A DNA stretch of 64,000 bases from an uncultured SAR116 cluster alpha proteobacterium. GTDB lineage: Bacteria; Pseudomonadota; Alphaproteobacteria; Puniceispirillales; Marisalimonadaceae. Location of the stretch: NCBI GenBank assembly GCA_902623995.1, contig CACNWE010000005.1, positions 62,001 through 126,000 on the forward strand. Direction: 5' to 3'. Made by a program: the position numbers and the translations under genes. This document shows positions 43,780-53,557 of the stretch, in pieces. Position 1 is the stretch's first letter. Each line of letters opens with the position of its first letter. The notes beneath the pieces were generated by a model. The model was not told where the DNA came from and did no database searches. It was given only the letters and a program-made list of their open reading frames with translations.

Positions 43780-44874
43780 ATGCGTGGTTCTAATGACATA
43801 AAGATACTTGGTATTGAAACAAGTTGTGATGATACAGCAATTGGCGTAGTTACTTCAAAAAAAGATATTTTATCTAATGTTGTAATCAATCAGGACTCAA
43901 ATTTAAATAATTATGGTGGCGTTGTGCCTGAAATAGCAGCTAGAGACCATCTATCTAACTTAGATCAAGCAATTAATAGAGCATTAGATGAATCAAAGCT
44001 AGATTTAAAAGAAATTGACTTAATTGCAGCTACGGGAGGACCAGGATTAATTGGTGGCGTAATTGTAGGTACTGTATTTGCTAAATCTTTAGCTATGTCT
44101 CTTAAAAAACCTTACGTTGCTGTAAATCATTTAGAAGGACATGCATTAACCGCCCGTTTAACAGATAATATTGAATATCCTTATCTTCTGCTTTTAGTTT
44201 CTGGAGGACATACTCAAATAATAGCTGTAATAGAATATGGGAAATATACCAGAATAAGTTCGACCTTAGACGATGCAGCTGGAGAAACTTTTGATAAAGC
44301 TGCAAAAATACTTGGCATAGGTTTTCCAGGTGGACCCATGATAGAAAAAATGTCTAAAGATGGAGATCCAACGAGTTTTAATTTACCAAGACCAATGCAT
44401 AAATCTAATAATCCAAATTTCTCTTTTTCAGGTCTCAAAACAGCTTTTAATCAGATAGCAATGAAAAACAAATTAAACAACAAAATAATAAGTGATTTGT
44501 CAGCAAGCATTCAAAAATCTATAACTGATTGTTTAATTGATAGAACTAGATTAGGAATTAAAAAATTTAAGGATATTCTTGGTAAAATGTCTAATATTCA
44601 ACTTGTAGTTTCAGGTGGAGTTGCTGCAAATTTACATATAAGAGAAGAACTAAAAAAACTATGTTTAGAAACAGATAGCACTTTTTTTGCGCCTCCATTA
44701 AATTTATGCACAGATAATGGAGCAATGATAGCATGGGCAGGCTTCGAAAAATATAATAATGAAGGTGAAAGTAATTTAAATTTTAAGCCAAGACCAAGGT
44801 GGCCATTAGATCCCAATGCACATTTAATAAACCCTATACATCAAAATATTGGGAAAAGTGGAGCAAAAGCGTAA
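43780..44874 (+). CDS. tsaD: tRNA N6-adenosine threonylcarbamoyltransferase
   Basis: Transfers threonylcarbamoyl to A37 of ANN-decoding tRNAs as part of the TsaBDE complex in the cytoplasm. ILGIETSCDDTAIGVV, GVVPEIAARDHLSNL, VNHLEGHALTARL (metal-binding His pair) and LLLVSGGHTQI are all present, followed by DDAAGETFDKAAKILG and FSFSGLKTAF. The catalytic GGVAAN is in LVVSGGVAANLHIR. The C-terminal DNGAMIAWAG completes the metal site. At 364 residues it is full-length. It is one base from gpsA, so the two are co-transcribed. The hem and tsaD genes diverge here as in other alphaproteobacteria. Confidence 0.97.
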   Translation: MRGSNDIKILGIETSCDDTAIGVVTSKKDILSNVVINQDSNLNNYGGVVPEIAARDHLSNLDQAINRALDESKLDLKEIDLIAATGGPGLIGGVIVGTVFAKSLAMSLKKPYVAVNHLEGHALTARLTDNIEYPYLLLLVSGGHTQIIAVIEYGKYTRISSTLDDAAGETFDKAAKILGIGFPGGPMIEKMSKDGDPTSFNLPRPMHKSNNPNFSFSGLKTAFNQIAMKNKLNNKIISDLSASIQKSITDCLIDRTRLGIKKFKDILGKMSNIQLVVSGGVAANLHIREELKKLCLETDSTFFAPPLNLCTDNGAMIAWAGFEKYNNEGESNLNFKPRPRWPLDPNAHLINPIHQNIGKSGAKA

Positions 44875-45858
44875 ATGTCAATTTATTCAAATATATGTTT
44901 TTATGGAGGCGGCGCATGGGGGCAAGCATTAGCAATTACACTTTCCACGTTAAATCATAATTCTACTATATTAGTATCCGATAAAAGACGAGAAACACAA
45001 ATAAATAATTGTAAATCAGAGAGATTCCCTAATTTAAAATTAAGTCCTTTAATACAATCTACCACAAATAAAGAAAAAGCCATAAAAGGTAGTGATTTAA
45101 TTTTTATTACCACAGAAAGCAATAGAGTTTTAATGGCTATCGAAGAAATCTCATCTTTTTCTAAAAACAAAATAAATGTAATTGTTACTTCAAAAGGTTT
45201 TGCAACAAAAAAAGGTGAAACTTTTAATAAAATTGTAGCAAATAGATTTCATAACATATCACTTTCTATACTAACCGGACCCACTTTTGCTGATGAGATT
45301 GCTAAAAACAAGCCAGCAGCTGCGATAGTGGCTAATAAAGATATTGATGCAGCCACTTCTATTTGCGAATTATTTCACAATTCCAATTTAAGACTTTATC
45401 CTAGTAATGATCCAAGTGGGGCATCTATTGCAGGTGCAATAAAAAATATAATTGCTATTGGTGCTGGTATTGTTGAAGGTTTAGAATTAGGTGATAATGC
45501 TAAAGCTGCGCTTATTACTAGAGGTATTTCGGAAACATGCGAATTAATTAAAAAATCAGGTGGGGATCACGCAACCGCCTTTGGTCTTGCTGGAATTGGA
45601 GATATGAGCCTAACATGTAGTGGGCCGCATTCTAGAAATATGGCATATGGGATTAATTTAATAAAAAATAATTTTCAGCGTCCTACTCGTCTAGTAGAAG
45701 GTTTAAACGCTCTAGATGCTGCCATTTCTTTGTCCAAAGAACTTAATGTAGAGCTACCAATCGTGGACGCAATTTATAAAATAATAAACAAAAAATCAGA
45801 TATCAAAGACATTATAAAAAACTTACTTGCCAGACCAATTAAAAATGAATTCTCATAA
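44875..45858 (+). CDS. gpsA: Glycerol-3-phosphate dehydrogenase [NAD(P)+]
   Basis: Reduces dihydroxyacetone phosphate to sn-glycerol 3-phosphate for phospholipid synthesis. CFYGGGAWGQALAITLS is the dinucleotide site, ILTGPTFADEIAKNKPAAA the family GPxxAxE motif, IAGAIKNIIAIGAGIVEGL contains the catalytic Lys and GLAGIGDMSLTCSGPHSRN follows. Length (327) is normal. It begins immediately after tsaD. It ends 22 nt from the convergent LABN gene; an 8-bp inverted repeat (AATTCTCA and TGAGAATT) frames that gap but is too loose and lacks a T-run. Confidence 0.96.
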   Translation: MSIYSNICFYGGGAWGQALAITLSTLNHNSTILVSDKRRETQINNCKSERFPNLKLSPLIQSTTNKEKAIKGSDLIFITTESNRVLMAIEEISSFSKNKINVIVTSKGFATKKGETFNKIVANRFHNISLSILTGPTFADEIAKNKPAAAIVANKDIDAATSICELFHNSNLRLYPSNDPSGASIAGAIKNIIAIGAGIVEGLELGDNAKAALITRGISETCELIKKSGGDHATAFGLAGIGDMSLTCSGPHSRNMAYGINLIKNNFQRPTRLVEGLNALDAAISLSKELNVELPIVDAIYKIINKKSDIKDIIKNLLARPIKNEFS

Positions 45859-45880
45859 ATCTAGCCTCAAGATTAATATA

Positions 45881-46273
45881 CTAAAAAGTTCTTTGAGAAT
45901 TATTTCCTAGTTTTTTTTCTCTATGTATAAAATATAAATTCCTAGCGTATATAAATACACCAACCGACTGTCCAGCAATTATAACTGGATCTTGTCTCCA
46001 AATTGCATAAGTTAATAAAACCAGTCCACCTGAAATTGAAAAATACCAAAAAGCTATGGGTATAACTGACTTACCTGCATTTTCACTGCTTATCCATTGT
46101 ATGATAAAACGTGTTGCAAATAATGCCTGCCCTCCAAAACCTATAGTAATCATAATTGCTTCTGGGTGATCTAATAAATAAGGCTCCATAAATGGTAGAA
46201 TAACGATTATAAACTCATTTAAAAAAATTGCACCTTTTTCTATCTGGGTTGATAAGAATGATATAAAATTCAT
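45881..46273 (-). CDS. Lipid A biosynthesis N-terminal domain (LABN) protein
   Basis: A 130-residue inner-membrane protein with about three helices. GFGGQALFATRFIIQWISSENAGKSVIPIAFWYFSISGGLVLLTYAIWRQDPVIIAGQSVG-type content is the LABN domain pattern: FxxRFxxQWxxSE, followed by PxxFWxxSxxGxxxLLxYxxxRxDPVxIxGQ, all of which are present. The domain occurs beside Und-P-sugar glycosyltransferases and is thought to help handle lipid-linked sugar. It is the third gene of the GT39, GT2, LABN minus-strand trio, 13 nt after the GT2 gene. Confidence 0.85.
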   Translation of the reverse strand: MNFISFLSTQIEKGAIFLNEFIIVILPFMEPYLLDHPEAIMITIGFGGQALFATRFIIQWISSENAGKSVIPIAFWYFSISGGLVLLTYAIWRQDPVIIAGQSVGVFIYARNLYFIHREKKLGNNSQRTF

Positions 46274-46286
46274 TACAAATTCCTAA

Positions 46287-47018
46287 TTATTTTAAAATCT
46301 CTCTAAAGGAAGTATTTTTTGGCATTCTATTTCTAAGCCAGATTACACCTAGCACATCAAAAAGGCCAACTAGGAATCTTCCTAAATTAGTATAATTTGA
46401 AGTTCCTACTACTCTTTCTCTATGATTAACATTAAATTTTAACACCTTGGCTCCTTCACGTAAGGCTAAAGCTGATAAAAATCTATGCATATGGTCAAAA
46501 TAAGGAAGCCTTAAAAATAACTCTTTATGAAATACTTTTATTCCACAACCTGAATCAGGGTGAGTGTCCTTAAGCAAAATAAATCTACAATATTTTGCAA
46601 AAGATGATGCCCATAACCTTGTAATACTATCCTTACGATTTACTCTAACTCCGCCAATTAATATTAACTCATCTTTACAGCTCTTGAGTGTGTCAATCAT
46701 TTTAGGAAGATCTGATGGATCATTTTGACCGTCTCCATCCAAAGTTGCTATTAGTATTGAATTTGATGCTTTAATACCTGTCCTTAAAGCTGCAGATTGA
46801 CCTTGACTGTTTTCATGACTAATAACCCTTAACTTTTTGTTATTTTTCATATTATTTTTCAATTCTAATTCAGTATTATCTACTGAGCCGTCATTTACGT
46901 ATATTATTTCATAACTAAACTTTTTTAATGCCTGATGAATTTCACTTACTAAAGTATCAATATTTCCTGCTTCATTTTTAACAGGAATAACTACAGATAT
47001 TTCGGTTGTTTTGGACAT
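46287..47018 (-). CDS. Glycosyltransferase family 2, dolichyl/undecaprenyl-phosphate sugar synthase-like
   Basis: A GT-A glycosyltransferase of 243 residues. EISVVIPVKNEAGNIDTLV starts the fold, EIIYVNDGSVDNTE is the nucleotide-binding strand, LIATLDGDGQNDPSDLPKM contains the DxD-like metal motif, and SGCGIKVFHKELF plus VNHRERVVGTSNY (acceptor side) match DPM1/ArnC-type enzymes. There are no C-terminal membrane helices, so it is probably membrane-associated. I chose the ATG at 47018 because MSKTTEISVVIP fits the family; an earlier ATG at 47054 adds unrelated residues. It would make an undecaprenyl-phosphate sugar for the adjacent GT39. Confidence 0.87.
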   Translation of the reverse strand: MSKTTEISVVIPVKNEAGNIDTLVSEIHQALKKFSYEIIYVNDGSVDNTELELKNNMKNNKKLRVISHENSQGQSAALRTGIKASNSILIATLDGDGQNDPSDLPKMIDTLKSCKDELILIGGVRVNRKDSITRLWASSFAKYCRFILLKDTHPDSGCGIKVFHKELFLRLPYFDHMHRFLSALALREGAKVLKFNVNHRERVVGTSNYTNLGRFLVGLFDVLGVIWLRNRMPKNTSFREILK

Positions 47019-47062
47019 GTTTAGTATTGCAATAATTGAATGTATAGAAATCAATAGCTATT

Positions 47063-48790
47063 TTAATTAGTCAGGTCAAACAATTGATTTTGAAAAATGT
47101 ATATTTCTACATGTCTACCTTTAGCTATATTGAAACCTTTTACTATAAATATTTCATTTATTTTCAAATTAAGATCATTTGTTGTTTCTAAGAATAGTTT
47201 TAGATCATTTTTTTCTATTAACGCTACATTGTTTTTACCCTCTGCCATAAAAATAGCAGCTTCATGAGGATTAGATAGTAAAACATTACCATTTAATAAA
47301 AAAACAAGACTTGGTTCACTATAGCCTGAAGACACAACCGCATCAGCCTTAGCTTTTTTTAATTTCTTTATGATAGCCTTACTTGGATGTAAATAATCTA
47401 ATTCAGGTAAAACAAAATTGTAGTTAATTATATTAAAAATTGATCCAAGAGCAATGATTGCAAATAAGATATTGTAAAAACTTTTACTAATATCTAGGTA
47501 TAAAGTTTTGAAATTAAAAATCAAAGTATGTGACAAAATAAAAATAACAATCGCAATTAAGACAAGCAACATTGTAAAAAATGTTAAAATATAATCGTTT
47601 TCAATATTAAACTTAGAAGAAATATAAAAAATTCCTCCACTTAAAATAATTCCTCCAAAGCTAAATAAAATAGAAGAGACATAGGTAATTTTACGAAGTA
47701 ATACACTATTTATTTTTTTGATATTAGATTTAAACTGCAATAGCCCACCTATTGATAGAATTGCAATTGCTGGCAGAACTGGAAGTGGATAATGAAGAAG
47801 TTTTGTTGGAATTAATTCGATAATACCCCAAAATGGTAATATCCAACACATTAAAAATTTTATAATTATATTAGTTTTATTTTGTAAAATAAATAAAATC
47901 AAGCAAGGTAAAAAAGTGGCTATAGGCCATATTGAAATTGATAATGTTAATAAATGAGTTCCTGGCATTGCACCATGTCCCTCTTGACCACTCTCCAATT
48001 TACTAAAAAAATCTTCTTGAAAAGCTTTTTGTAAAAACATACTGTTTGTTGCTTCATCAATCGCCAAAAACCATGGCAGAATAACTAAAGTACATATTAA
48101 AAAACCTAACATGGGTCTTAAAGATTTTATCAGACTTATAGATTTCTGAATTATGGAAAAGGCAATGACTGTAGGAAATAGTATAGCTATTGAAACAGGA
48201 CCTTTTACCAAAACTCCAAAAGAAAAAGCTAGCCATACTAATATTGGGTAAAGGTATTTTACTTTGAAAGTATTGTCTTGATCCAAAATTATTTTGAGTA
48301 AAAAATATTGCTGAACACAGATTAAACACAAAAGAGTAGCATCAGTTTTGGCAAGGTGGGCTTCTCCCATAAATACAATTGATGATGCAAATAATAATGT
48401 TACGATAAGGGTCTGATAAAGAGGAAAAATCAACCTAGTTATTAAACCAACAAAAACTAGTGTTATAATAGAGCTTAATAAAGATGGTATTCTATACGAA
48501 CCAATATCTTCCTGACCAAATATTTTTGCCGAAAACGCTTGAAGCCAATAAATGCCAATTGGTTTCTTGGCTCTAATTTCGTCTTGAAATTTAATATTTA
48601 CATAATCACCAGTCTGAATCATTTGACTGCTAGCTTGAGCAAAACGGGCTTCATCCCGATCTATAGGAGGTATTGAGTATTGCCCAGAGAAAAGAGCTAA
48701 AATTATTAAAATAATCAAGGAACCAAAAATTAAATAATTCAATTTTTTTAATTTTTTAAAAAATGCTGAAAATTCTAAAATACTATTCAT
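47063..48790 (-). CDS. ArnT-like membrane glycosyltransferase (GT39/PMT family)
   Basis: A 575-residue polytopic inner-membrane protein with roughly 11-12 helices. The first periplasmic loop carries IPPIDRDEARFAQASSQMIQTGDYVNIKFQDEIRAKKPIGIYW, with the catalytic RDEARFA motif typical of ArnT-type enzymes, and the YRIPSLLSS segment follows. These enzymes move a sugar from a polyprenyl phosphate donor to lipid A or another acceptor on the outer face. Together with the GT2 and LABN genes downstream (44 and 13 nt) it forms a lipid A or polysaccharide modification set. The sugar is unknown. Confidence 0.88.
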   Translation of the reverse strand: MNSILEFSAFFKKLKKLNYLIFGSLIILIILALFSGQYSIPPIDRDEARFAQASSQMIQTGDYVNIKFQDEIRAKKPIGIYWLQAFSAKIFGQEDIGSYRIPSLLSSIITLVFVGLITRLIFPLYQTLIVTLLFASSIVFMGEAHLAKTDATLLCLICVQQYFLLKIILDQDNTFKVKYLYPILVWLAFSFGVLVKGPVSIAILFPTVIAFSIIQKSISLIKSLRPMLGFLICTLVILPWFLAIDEATNSMFLQKAFQEDFFSKLESGQEGHGAMPGTHLLTLSISIWPIATFLPCLILFILQNKTNIIIKFLMCWILPFWGIIELIPTKLLHYPLPVLPAIAILSIGGLLQFKSNIKKINSVLLRKITYVSSILFSFGGIILSGGIFYISSKFNIENDYILTFFTMLLVLIAIVIFILSHTLIFNFKTLYLDISKSFYNILFAIIALGSIFNIINYNFVLPELDYLHPSKAIIKKLKKAKADAVVSSGYSEPSLVFLLNGNVLLSNPHEAAIFMAEGKNNVALIEKNDLKLFLETTNDLNLKINEIFIVKGFNIAKGRHVEIYIFQNQLFDLTN

Positions 48791-48875
48791 TTCTCTAACT
48801 TTTTTATTAATTTAGAAATACCATATTTTGAGAGTAATGTTATAATTTTAAATTTTAATACGAGGTAATTAAATA

Positions 48876-50339
48876 ATGGCATATAATTTCAATGAGATTC
48901 TAAATGGATTTTGCGAAAATAGAAAAATCAAATCAATTCCTCTTTATCTTTTTAACGATATAAAAAGTTTAAATTCAAGTAAGTTAATATCCAAAAAACA
49001 AAAAAAATTTTTAAATACAAGTTTTGCTCTAGAAACGCAGCATTTTGGATTTTTCCCAGATGAGGAATTTGCTCTTGGTGGAGCAATTGCTATAATTAAA
49101 AAATCGCATGAACCGAAAAAAAGCTTAATTGACCAAGCAGCAAAACTATCACAAAAACTTCCAAAGAAAAAATGGAGTGTTCAATTTGTTGACGAATTTG
49201 AAAGCTTTGACAAGTTAAACTTTATTTTAGGGTGGGGTTTAGCATTCTATAATTTTTCCATGAAAAAAATAACCAAAAATTCTCATACAAAGCAGTCCTT
49301 ATGCTTGTCTCAATGTAGAAAAGAACTTTCAAAAAATTCATTGCAAAAATGCTTTGCAGAAATGCGAGGTATCTTTCTAGCAAGAGATTTAATAAATTTA
49401 CCACCAAACATCCTAACGCCATTAAACTATGAAAAAATAATTAAAAAATTATTTAAAAAATTTTCACCTATAATTTCAACATTTAAAGACAAACAACTAG
49501 AAAAGAATTTCCCCTTAATAGATATTGTTGGTAGATCTTCTGAAAACAAACCTGTACTCATTGATCTTCAATGGAATAAAAATAAAAAAAACAATTATCC
49601 TAACATTGTTTTGGTTGGTAAAGGAGTTACTTTTGATAGTGGTGGTTTGGATATAAAATCTTCCAATAATATGTTATTAATGAAAAAAGATATGGGGGGT
49701 AGTGCAGTAGTTCTTGGAATAGCATATGCATTAATGTCAATAAACTGTCCTATTAATTTAAGAGTAATTTTACCACTTGCTGAGAATGCAGTCTCTGAAA
49801 AATCTATGAGACCATTAGATATTGTTTATTCAAGAAACCAAACTCCTGTTGAAATTGGTAATACCGACGCGGAAGGCAGATTATTACTTGCAGACTCACT
49901 CACTTATTGTCAGGAAAGCAAAATAAAAAGTGATTTTATTTTAGATTTCGCCACTTTAACGGGAGCTGCAAGAGTGGCTTTAGGTACAGAATTACCTGCA
50001 TTATTTACAAACAATGATACTTTGGGGGAAGATATAATAAATGAGGGGATAAAACAAATTGACCCAATGTGGAGATTACCTTTATTTAAACCTTATAATA
50101 AACAACTTGATAAAAATAATAATACAATAAGCAGTACAGGATCATCAGGAACAGGTGGTGCAATAACTGCAGCATTATTCCTAAATAGATTTATAGATAA
50201 AAATACAAATTGGGCACATGTTGATCTTATGGCTTGGAATATTTCATCACGGCCTGGCTTTCCTATAGGTGGAGAAGCTATGGGATTAAGAAGCATAGTA
50301 AATATGATTATTAAGTATTGTTCAAAAATTAAATTTTAA
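48876..50339 (+). CDS. Leucyl aminopeptidase family (M17) metallopeptidase
   Basis: A 487-residue cytoplasmic aminopeptidase. The catalytic C-terminal half is well conserved: VLVGKGVTFDSGGLDIKSS (metal-binding Lys and Asp), MLLMKKDMGGSAVVLG, LRVILPLAENAVSEKSMRPLD and NTDAEGRLLLADSLTY (the metal-ligand signature). GAARVALGTELPALFTN and SSTGSSGTGGAITAALFLNRF follow. The N-terminal macro-like half is divergent and contains cysteines. It is the PepA/PepB-like family without certainty of substrate. It is transcribed alone and ends 1 nt from the convergent phosphatase stop. Confidence 0.9.
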   Translation: MAYNFNEILNGFCENRKIKSIPLYLFNDIKSLNSSKLISKKQKKFLNTSFALETQHFGFFPDEEFALGGAIAIIKKSHEPKKSLIDQAAKLSQKLPKKKWSVQFVDEFESFDKLNFILGWGLAFYNFSMKKITKNSHTKQSLCLSQCRKELSKNSLQKCFAEMRGIFLARDLINLPPNILTPLNYEKIIKKLFKKFSPIISTFKDKQLEKNFPLIDIVGRSSENKPVLIDLQWNKNKKNNYPNIVLVGKGVTFDSGGLDIKSSNNMLLMKKDMGGSAVVLGIAYALMSINCPINLRVILPLAENAVSEKSMRPLDIVYSRNQTPVEIGNTDAEGRLLLADSLTYCQESKIKSDFILDFATLTGAARVALGTELPALFTNNDTLGEDIINEGIKQIDPMWRLPLFKPYNKQLDKNNNTISSTGSSGTGGAITAALFLNRFIDKNTNWAHVDLMAWNISSRPGFPIGGEAMGLRSIVNMIIKYCSKIKF

Positions 50340-50340
50340 A

Positions 50341-51132
50341 TTAATTCATATAATTAATTGCTGTGTCATGAATATTCTTATCTCTTGCAACAACTACAGA
50401 GTACTTGCTGAATAAATCATTCTTAAGATCAATTTTTTTAGATTTCCAGTCGGTTACAATAATATCTTTTGATTTTAATATAGGTATCAATGGGAAGATA
50501 TCATATGAAGAAAGACCTTCTTCAACTACTAAATCTAATCCTCCTTTGACTACCAAACAATAATTATGACAATCTCCTGACCAAACATGATACTTGGATT
50601 TTTTTATCAAAGTTTCATATTTTTGTTTACCAATTTCAGAAAATAAATGTGGTCCTGTAGAACCAACTGTTGCTTCAGATATATTTGTGATGGATTTATA
50701 ATTTTTTTTAAAAGCTAAGTTGTTAAGTATACATTTATTTTTATAACCAATCCATCTTTCATCTAGAGCAGGAAAATCAGCCATGCCAATAATTGGTTCA
50801 CCTTTAAATGCAAGTGATATTAATGTACCCCATAAAGGCCTTCCAATAACATAGCTACGAGTACCGTCTATTGGATCTATAATCCAGGTATAATCGGAGT
50901 TATTTGATGTAAATCCCATCTCTTCCGCAAATATATTATGATTCGGAAATTTGGCTGATATAATGTCTCTTAATATTTTCTCAGAATTTATGTCATAGTC
51001 TGTTACAGGACTTCCGTCATCTTTAACTTGTAGAGTTAGATTTGAATTAAAACCTTCTAAAGTTATAACTTTTGAACGATCAGCCAACAAATTCATAAAA
51101 TCTGAAATTTCAATAAATTCAGCTTCATTCAT
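50341..51132 (-). CDS. hisN: Inositol-monophosphatase family phosphatase, histidinol-phosphatase-like
   Basis: A 263-residue Mg-dependent phosphatase. The IMPase signature is IDPIDGTRSYVIGRPLWGTLI with the metal-binding Asp residues, preceded by IFAEEMGF (Glu ligand). The second metal motif is SSYDIFPLIPILK, where the family has a W-D/Y-D pattern. WSGDCHNYCLVVKGGLDLVVE is typical of HisN (histidinol phosphatase of the IMPase type), which alphaproteobacteria use in histidine synthesis in place of HisB-N or HisJ. A more general phosphatase role is possible. It is 45 nt after the cytochrome gene on the same strand. Confidence 0.82.
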   Translation of the reverse strand: MNEAEFIEISDFMNLLADRSKVITLEGFNSNLTLQVKDDGSPVTDYDINSEKILRDIISAKFPNHNIFAEEMGFTSNNSDYTWIIDPIDGTRSYVIGRPLWGTLISLAFKGEPIIGMADFPALDERWIGYKNKCILNNLAFKKNYKSITNISEATVGSTGPHLFSEIGKQKYETLIKKSKYHVWSGDCHNYCLVVKGGLDLVVEEGLSSYDIFPLIPILKSKDIIVTDWKSKKIDLKNDLFSKYSVVVARDKNIHDTAINYMN

Positions 51133-51177
51133 AAAAAGGACCTTTTCAAAAAGGATTTTTGTTCATTTCTATTTTAT

Positions 51178-51711
51178 CTATGGCAAGGCTACAGGACTAT
51201 CGCTTTTTGTTCTTAACCAAGCAATTAGATCAGCTCTATCTTTTGTTTTTGATAAACCTGCATAATTCATTTTAGTGCCTTTATAAAATAGTTTTGGTTT
51301 ATACAAAAATTTATTCAGCTCTTCGTAAGTCCATTTACCAGATAATGTTGCAAGTGTTTTAGAATATGCATAGTCAGCTTTACCTTGTTCTTTGTTAACG
51401 ATATTATACAGGTTAGGCCCAACTTTGTTTGCACCTCCAGCCTCAAATCCATGACAAGCAGTGCATTTTTTAGAAATTTTCTGACCACTATCTATGTCTG
51501 CATTGGCTAAAAGAGCAAGTATAGGTTCAACAACTATTTCTTTAGTTTCTTTTAATTTTGTTTCAGCTTTTTCTGGAACTTCGATTGGGTATGCGTTTGA
51601 GACTTCCGTATTTGGATTAACAAGTAAATTGCCAATTTTTCCAAAAACCATTATCAACAAAACACCTGATAATAAAGCTGCTGCTATCTTGTTAAATCTC
51701 AATGCATCCAT
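51178..51711 (-). CDS. Membrane-anchored c-type cytochrome (CycM-like)
   Basis: A 177-residue protein. An uncleaved N-terminal helix (about residues 10-26) anchors it in the inner membrane, followed by an acidic, proline-rich linker and one class I cytochrome c domain. The heme site is CTACH (83-87) with KVGPNLYNIV and the axial Met in FYKGTKMNYAGLS. Length and motif spacing match CycM/cytochrome c552 of rhizobia, which can pass electrons from the bc1 complex to a terminal oxidase. It is divergent from kdsB, and cycM-kdsB-pheA neighbours recur in alphaproteobacteria. Confidence 0.9.
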   Translation of the reverse strand: MDALRFNKIAAALLSGVLLIMVFGKIGNLLVNPNTEVSNAYPIEVPEKAETKLKETKEIVVEPILALLANADIDSGQKISKKCTACHGFEAGGANKVGPNLYNIVNKEQGKADYAYSKTLATLSGKWTYEELNKFLYKPKLFYKGTKMNYAGLSKTKDRADLIAWLRTKSDSPVALP

Positions 51712-51852
51712 AAATTAACCCACAAAAAAAATTCCAATAAATAATTATTTACATGCAAGAAATGCTTTCTTCAAGTATAAAAGTCAAAAAGGGTAATAAA
51801 TTATTTCCAAGAAACTTTAAATATTATTATAGATGATTCATGGAGCCTAAAA

Positions 51853-52611
51853 TTGGAATATACTGATACCATAATTATGATACCTGCTAGGTTAGGTTCA
51901 TCAAGATTACCTAATAAACCACTACTTAAGATTAATGGTATCCCATTAATAATTCATGCATACAATTGTGCAAAAAACGCAAAATTAAATGCTCCAATAG
52001 TTGTCGCAACTGATGATAAATTGATTTTTAAAACTGTAAGTGAATATGGTGGAACTGCATTAATGACTTCTCATCAACATGAAAGTGGATCAGATAGGAT
52101 ATTAGAAGCTCTTGAAAAGTTTGATCATGAAAAAAAATATAAAATTATTATTCATCTACAAGGCGACCTACCAAATATTTCAGGAAATTTAATTCAAAAA
52201 TTAGCTCAAGTAGCAAATGATCCATTAAAGGAAATTACTACAGTAATTGTTAAAGCCTATCCAGATGAGTTTGATGACCCATCAGTTGTGAAAGTAGCAA
52301 CAACTTTCACAAACAATAATCCAAAAGTGGACGATGTTGGAAGAGCATTATATTTTAGTAGAGCATGTATTCCAACTGGAAGTGAAAATATTTGGCATCA
52401 TATTGGGATTTATGCATGGCGAAGAGATATTTTAGAAAAATTTGTAAAACTAAAACCCTCCCCACTAGAAAAATCAGAGAAACTTGAACAGCTTCGAGCA
52501 CTAGAATCTGGAATACAGATACACACAATTATTACTTCAGAACACCCGATTGGAGTAGATACTAAATCAGATTTAAAGAAAGCAGAAAATTATTTTAAAG
52601 ACTTAACCTAG
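51853..52611 (+). CDS. kdsB: 3-deoxy-manno-octulosonate cytidylyltransferase
   Basis: Activates KDO with CTP for lipopolysaccharide core assembly, in the cytoplasm. IMIPARLGSSRLPNKPLLKINGIPLI is the nucleotide-binding loop, VATDDKLI holds the metal Asp, and MTSHQHESGSDRILEAL and IHLQGDLPNISGNLI are characteristic. ACIPTGSENIWHHIGIYAWRRDILEKF is the KDO-side region; families usually have R/I at the first residues and the fit is good. The 252-residue length is normal. Start codon TTG at 51853, with GGAG 7 nt before it. Confidence 0.95.
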   Translation: MEYTDTIIMIPARLGSSRLPNKPLLKINGIPLIIHAYNCAKNAKLNAPIVVATDDKLIFKTVSEYGGTALMTSHQHESGSDRILEALEKFDHEKKYKIIIHLQGDLPNISGNLIQKLAQVANDPLKEITTVIVKAYPDEFDDPSVVKVATTFTNNNPKVDDVGRALYFSRACIPTGSENIWHHIGIYAWRRDILEKFVKLKPSPLEKSEKLEQLRALESGIQIHTIITSEHPIGVDTKSDLKKAENYFKDLT

Positions 52612-52654
52612 TTATTCATATAATAAATTAAGTCAAACAAAATAGAGATAAAAA

Positions 52655-53503
52655 ATGAATGATAAAAGTAAACTTATAATTGCTTTTCAAGGTATGGCTG
52701 GCGCATATTCAAATATGGCATGTGAAGCTTATTTTCCTAGCTCTAAAACTCTAGCATGTAATTCATTTGAAGACATGCTTAACTCCACTAAAAATGGTGA
52801 ATCAGATTATGCAATGGTCCCTGTTGAAAATTCTTTGGCTGGAAGAGTGGCAGATATTCATCATTTAATACCAGAAAGTGGTTTATTTATTGTTGGCGAA
52901 CATTTTCAAAGAGTGAATCATCAATTACTTGGACTTAAAACTTCCAAAATAGAGGATTTGAAATATGTTAAAAGTCATGCACAAGGACTTGCTCAATGTA
53001 GAAAATTTATAAAAAAACATAACCTAATACCAATACAACATATAGATACTGCTGGAGCAGCGGAAGAAGTTTCAAAGTTAGAAGATCCTAAAATCGCTGC
53101 AATTGCGTCAAATATGGCAGCAAAAATCTATGACTTACAAATATTGAAAAATAATATTGAAGATGCAGAACATAATACAACTAGATTTTTGATAATGGCT
53201 AGAGATCCCCAGACACCATCTGTAGACATACCAATTCCTGTGACTACTATAATTTTTGAAGTTAGATCTGTTCCTGCTGCATTATATAAAGTATTAGGTG
53301 GATTTGCTACTAACGGAATAAATCTTACTAAACTTGAAAGCTATATTGGTGGTAAGGAGATGAACGCAGCAAGATTTTATGTTGATGCAGAAGGTCATCC
53401 TGATACAAAACCTATGCAAAACGCTCTTGAAGAGATGTATTTCTATAGCGAACCTAATTCAGTTAAAATTATTGGAACTTACTCTAGAGCAAAGAAAAAC
53501 TAA
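52655..53503 (+). CDS. pheA: Prephenate dehydratase
   Basis: Decarboxylates and dehydrates prephenate to phenylpyruvate in phenylalanine synthesis. The 282-residue monofunctional protein has no chorismate mutase domain. IAFQGMAGAYSNMAC opens the PDT domain, VPVENSLAGRVADIHHLI and VKSHAQGLAQCRKFI are the conserved active-site segments, and NTTRFLIMAR includes the T-R-F motif. The C-terminal ACT domain (PAALYKVLGGFATNGINLTKLES) is the phenylalanine-sensing part. It is 43 nt downstream of kdsB on the same strand and 54 nt upstream of the SRP RNA gene. Confidence 0.95.
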   Translation: MNDKSKLIIAFQGMAGAYSNMACEAYFPSSKTLACNSFEDMLNSTKNGESDYAMVPVENSLAGRVADIHHLIPESGLFIVGEHFQRVNHQLLGLKTSKIEDLKYVKSHAQGLAQCRKFIKKHNLIPIQHIDTAGAAEEVSKLEDPKIAAIASNMAAKIYDLQILKNNIEDAEHNTTRFLIMARDPQTPSVDIPIPVTTIIFEVRSVPAALYKVLGGFATNGINLTKLESYIGGKEMNAARFYVDAEGHPDTKPMQNALEEMYFYSEPNSVKIIGTYSRAKKN

Positions 53504-53557
53504 TTCAAAAGCACAGAAATTCTTGCATATTATAACTATTTATAACATATATATTTG

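Noticed and set aside
45847-45900. 8-bp inverted repeat between gpsA and the LABN gene as a terminator
   Set aside because: The loop is over 30 nt and there is no T-run on either side.
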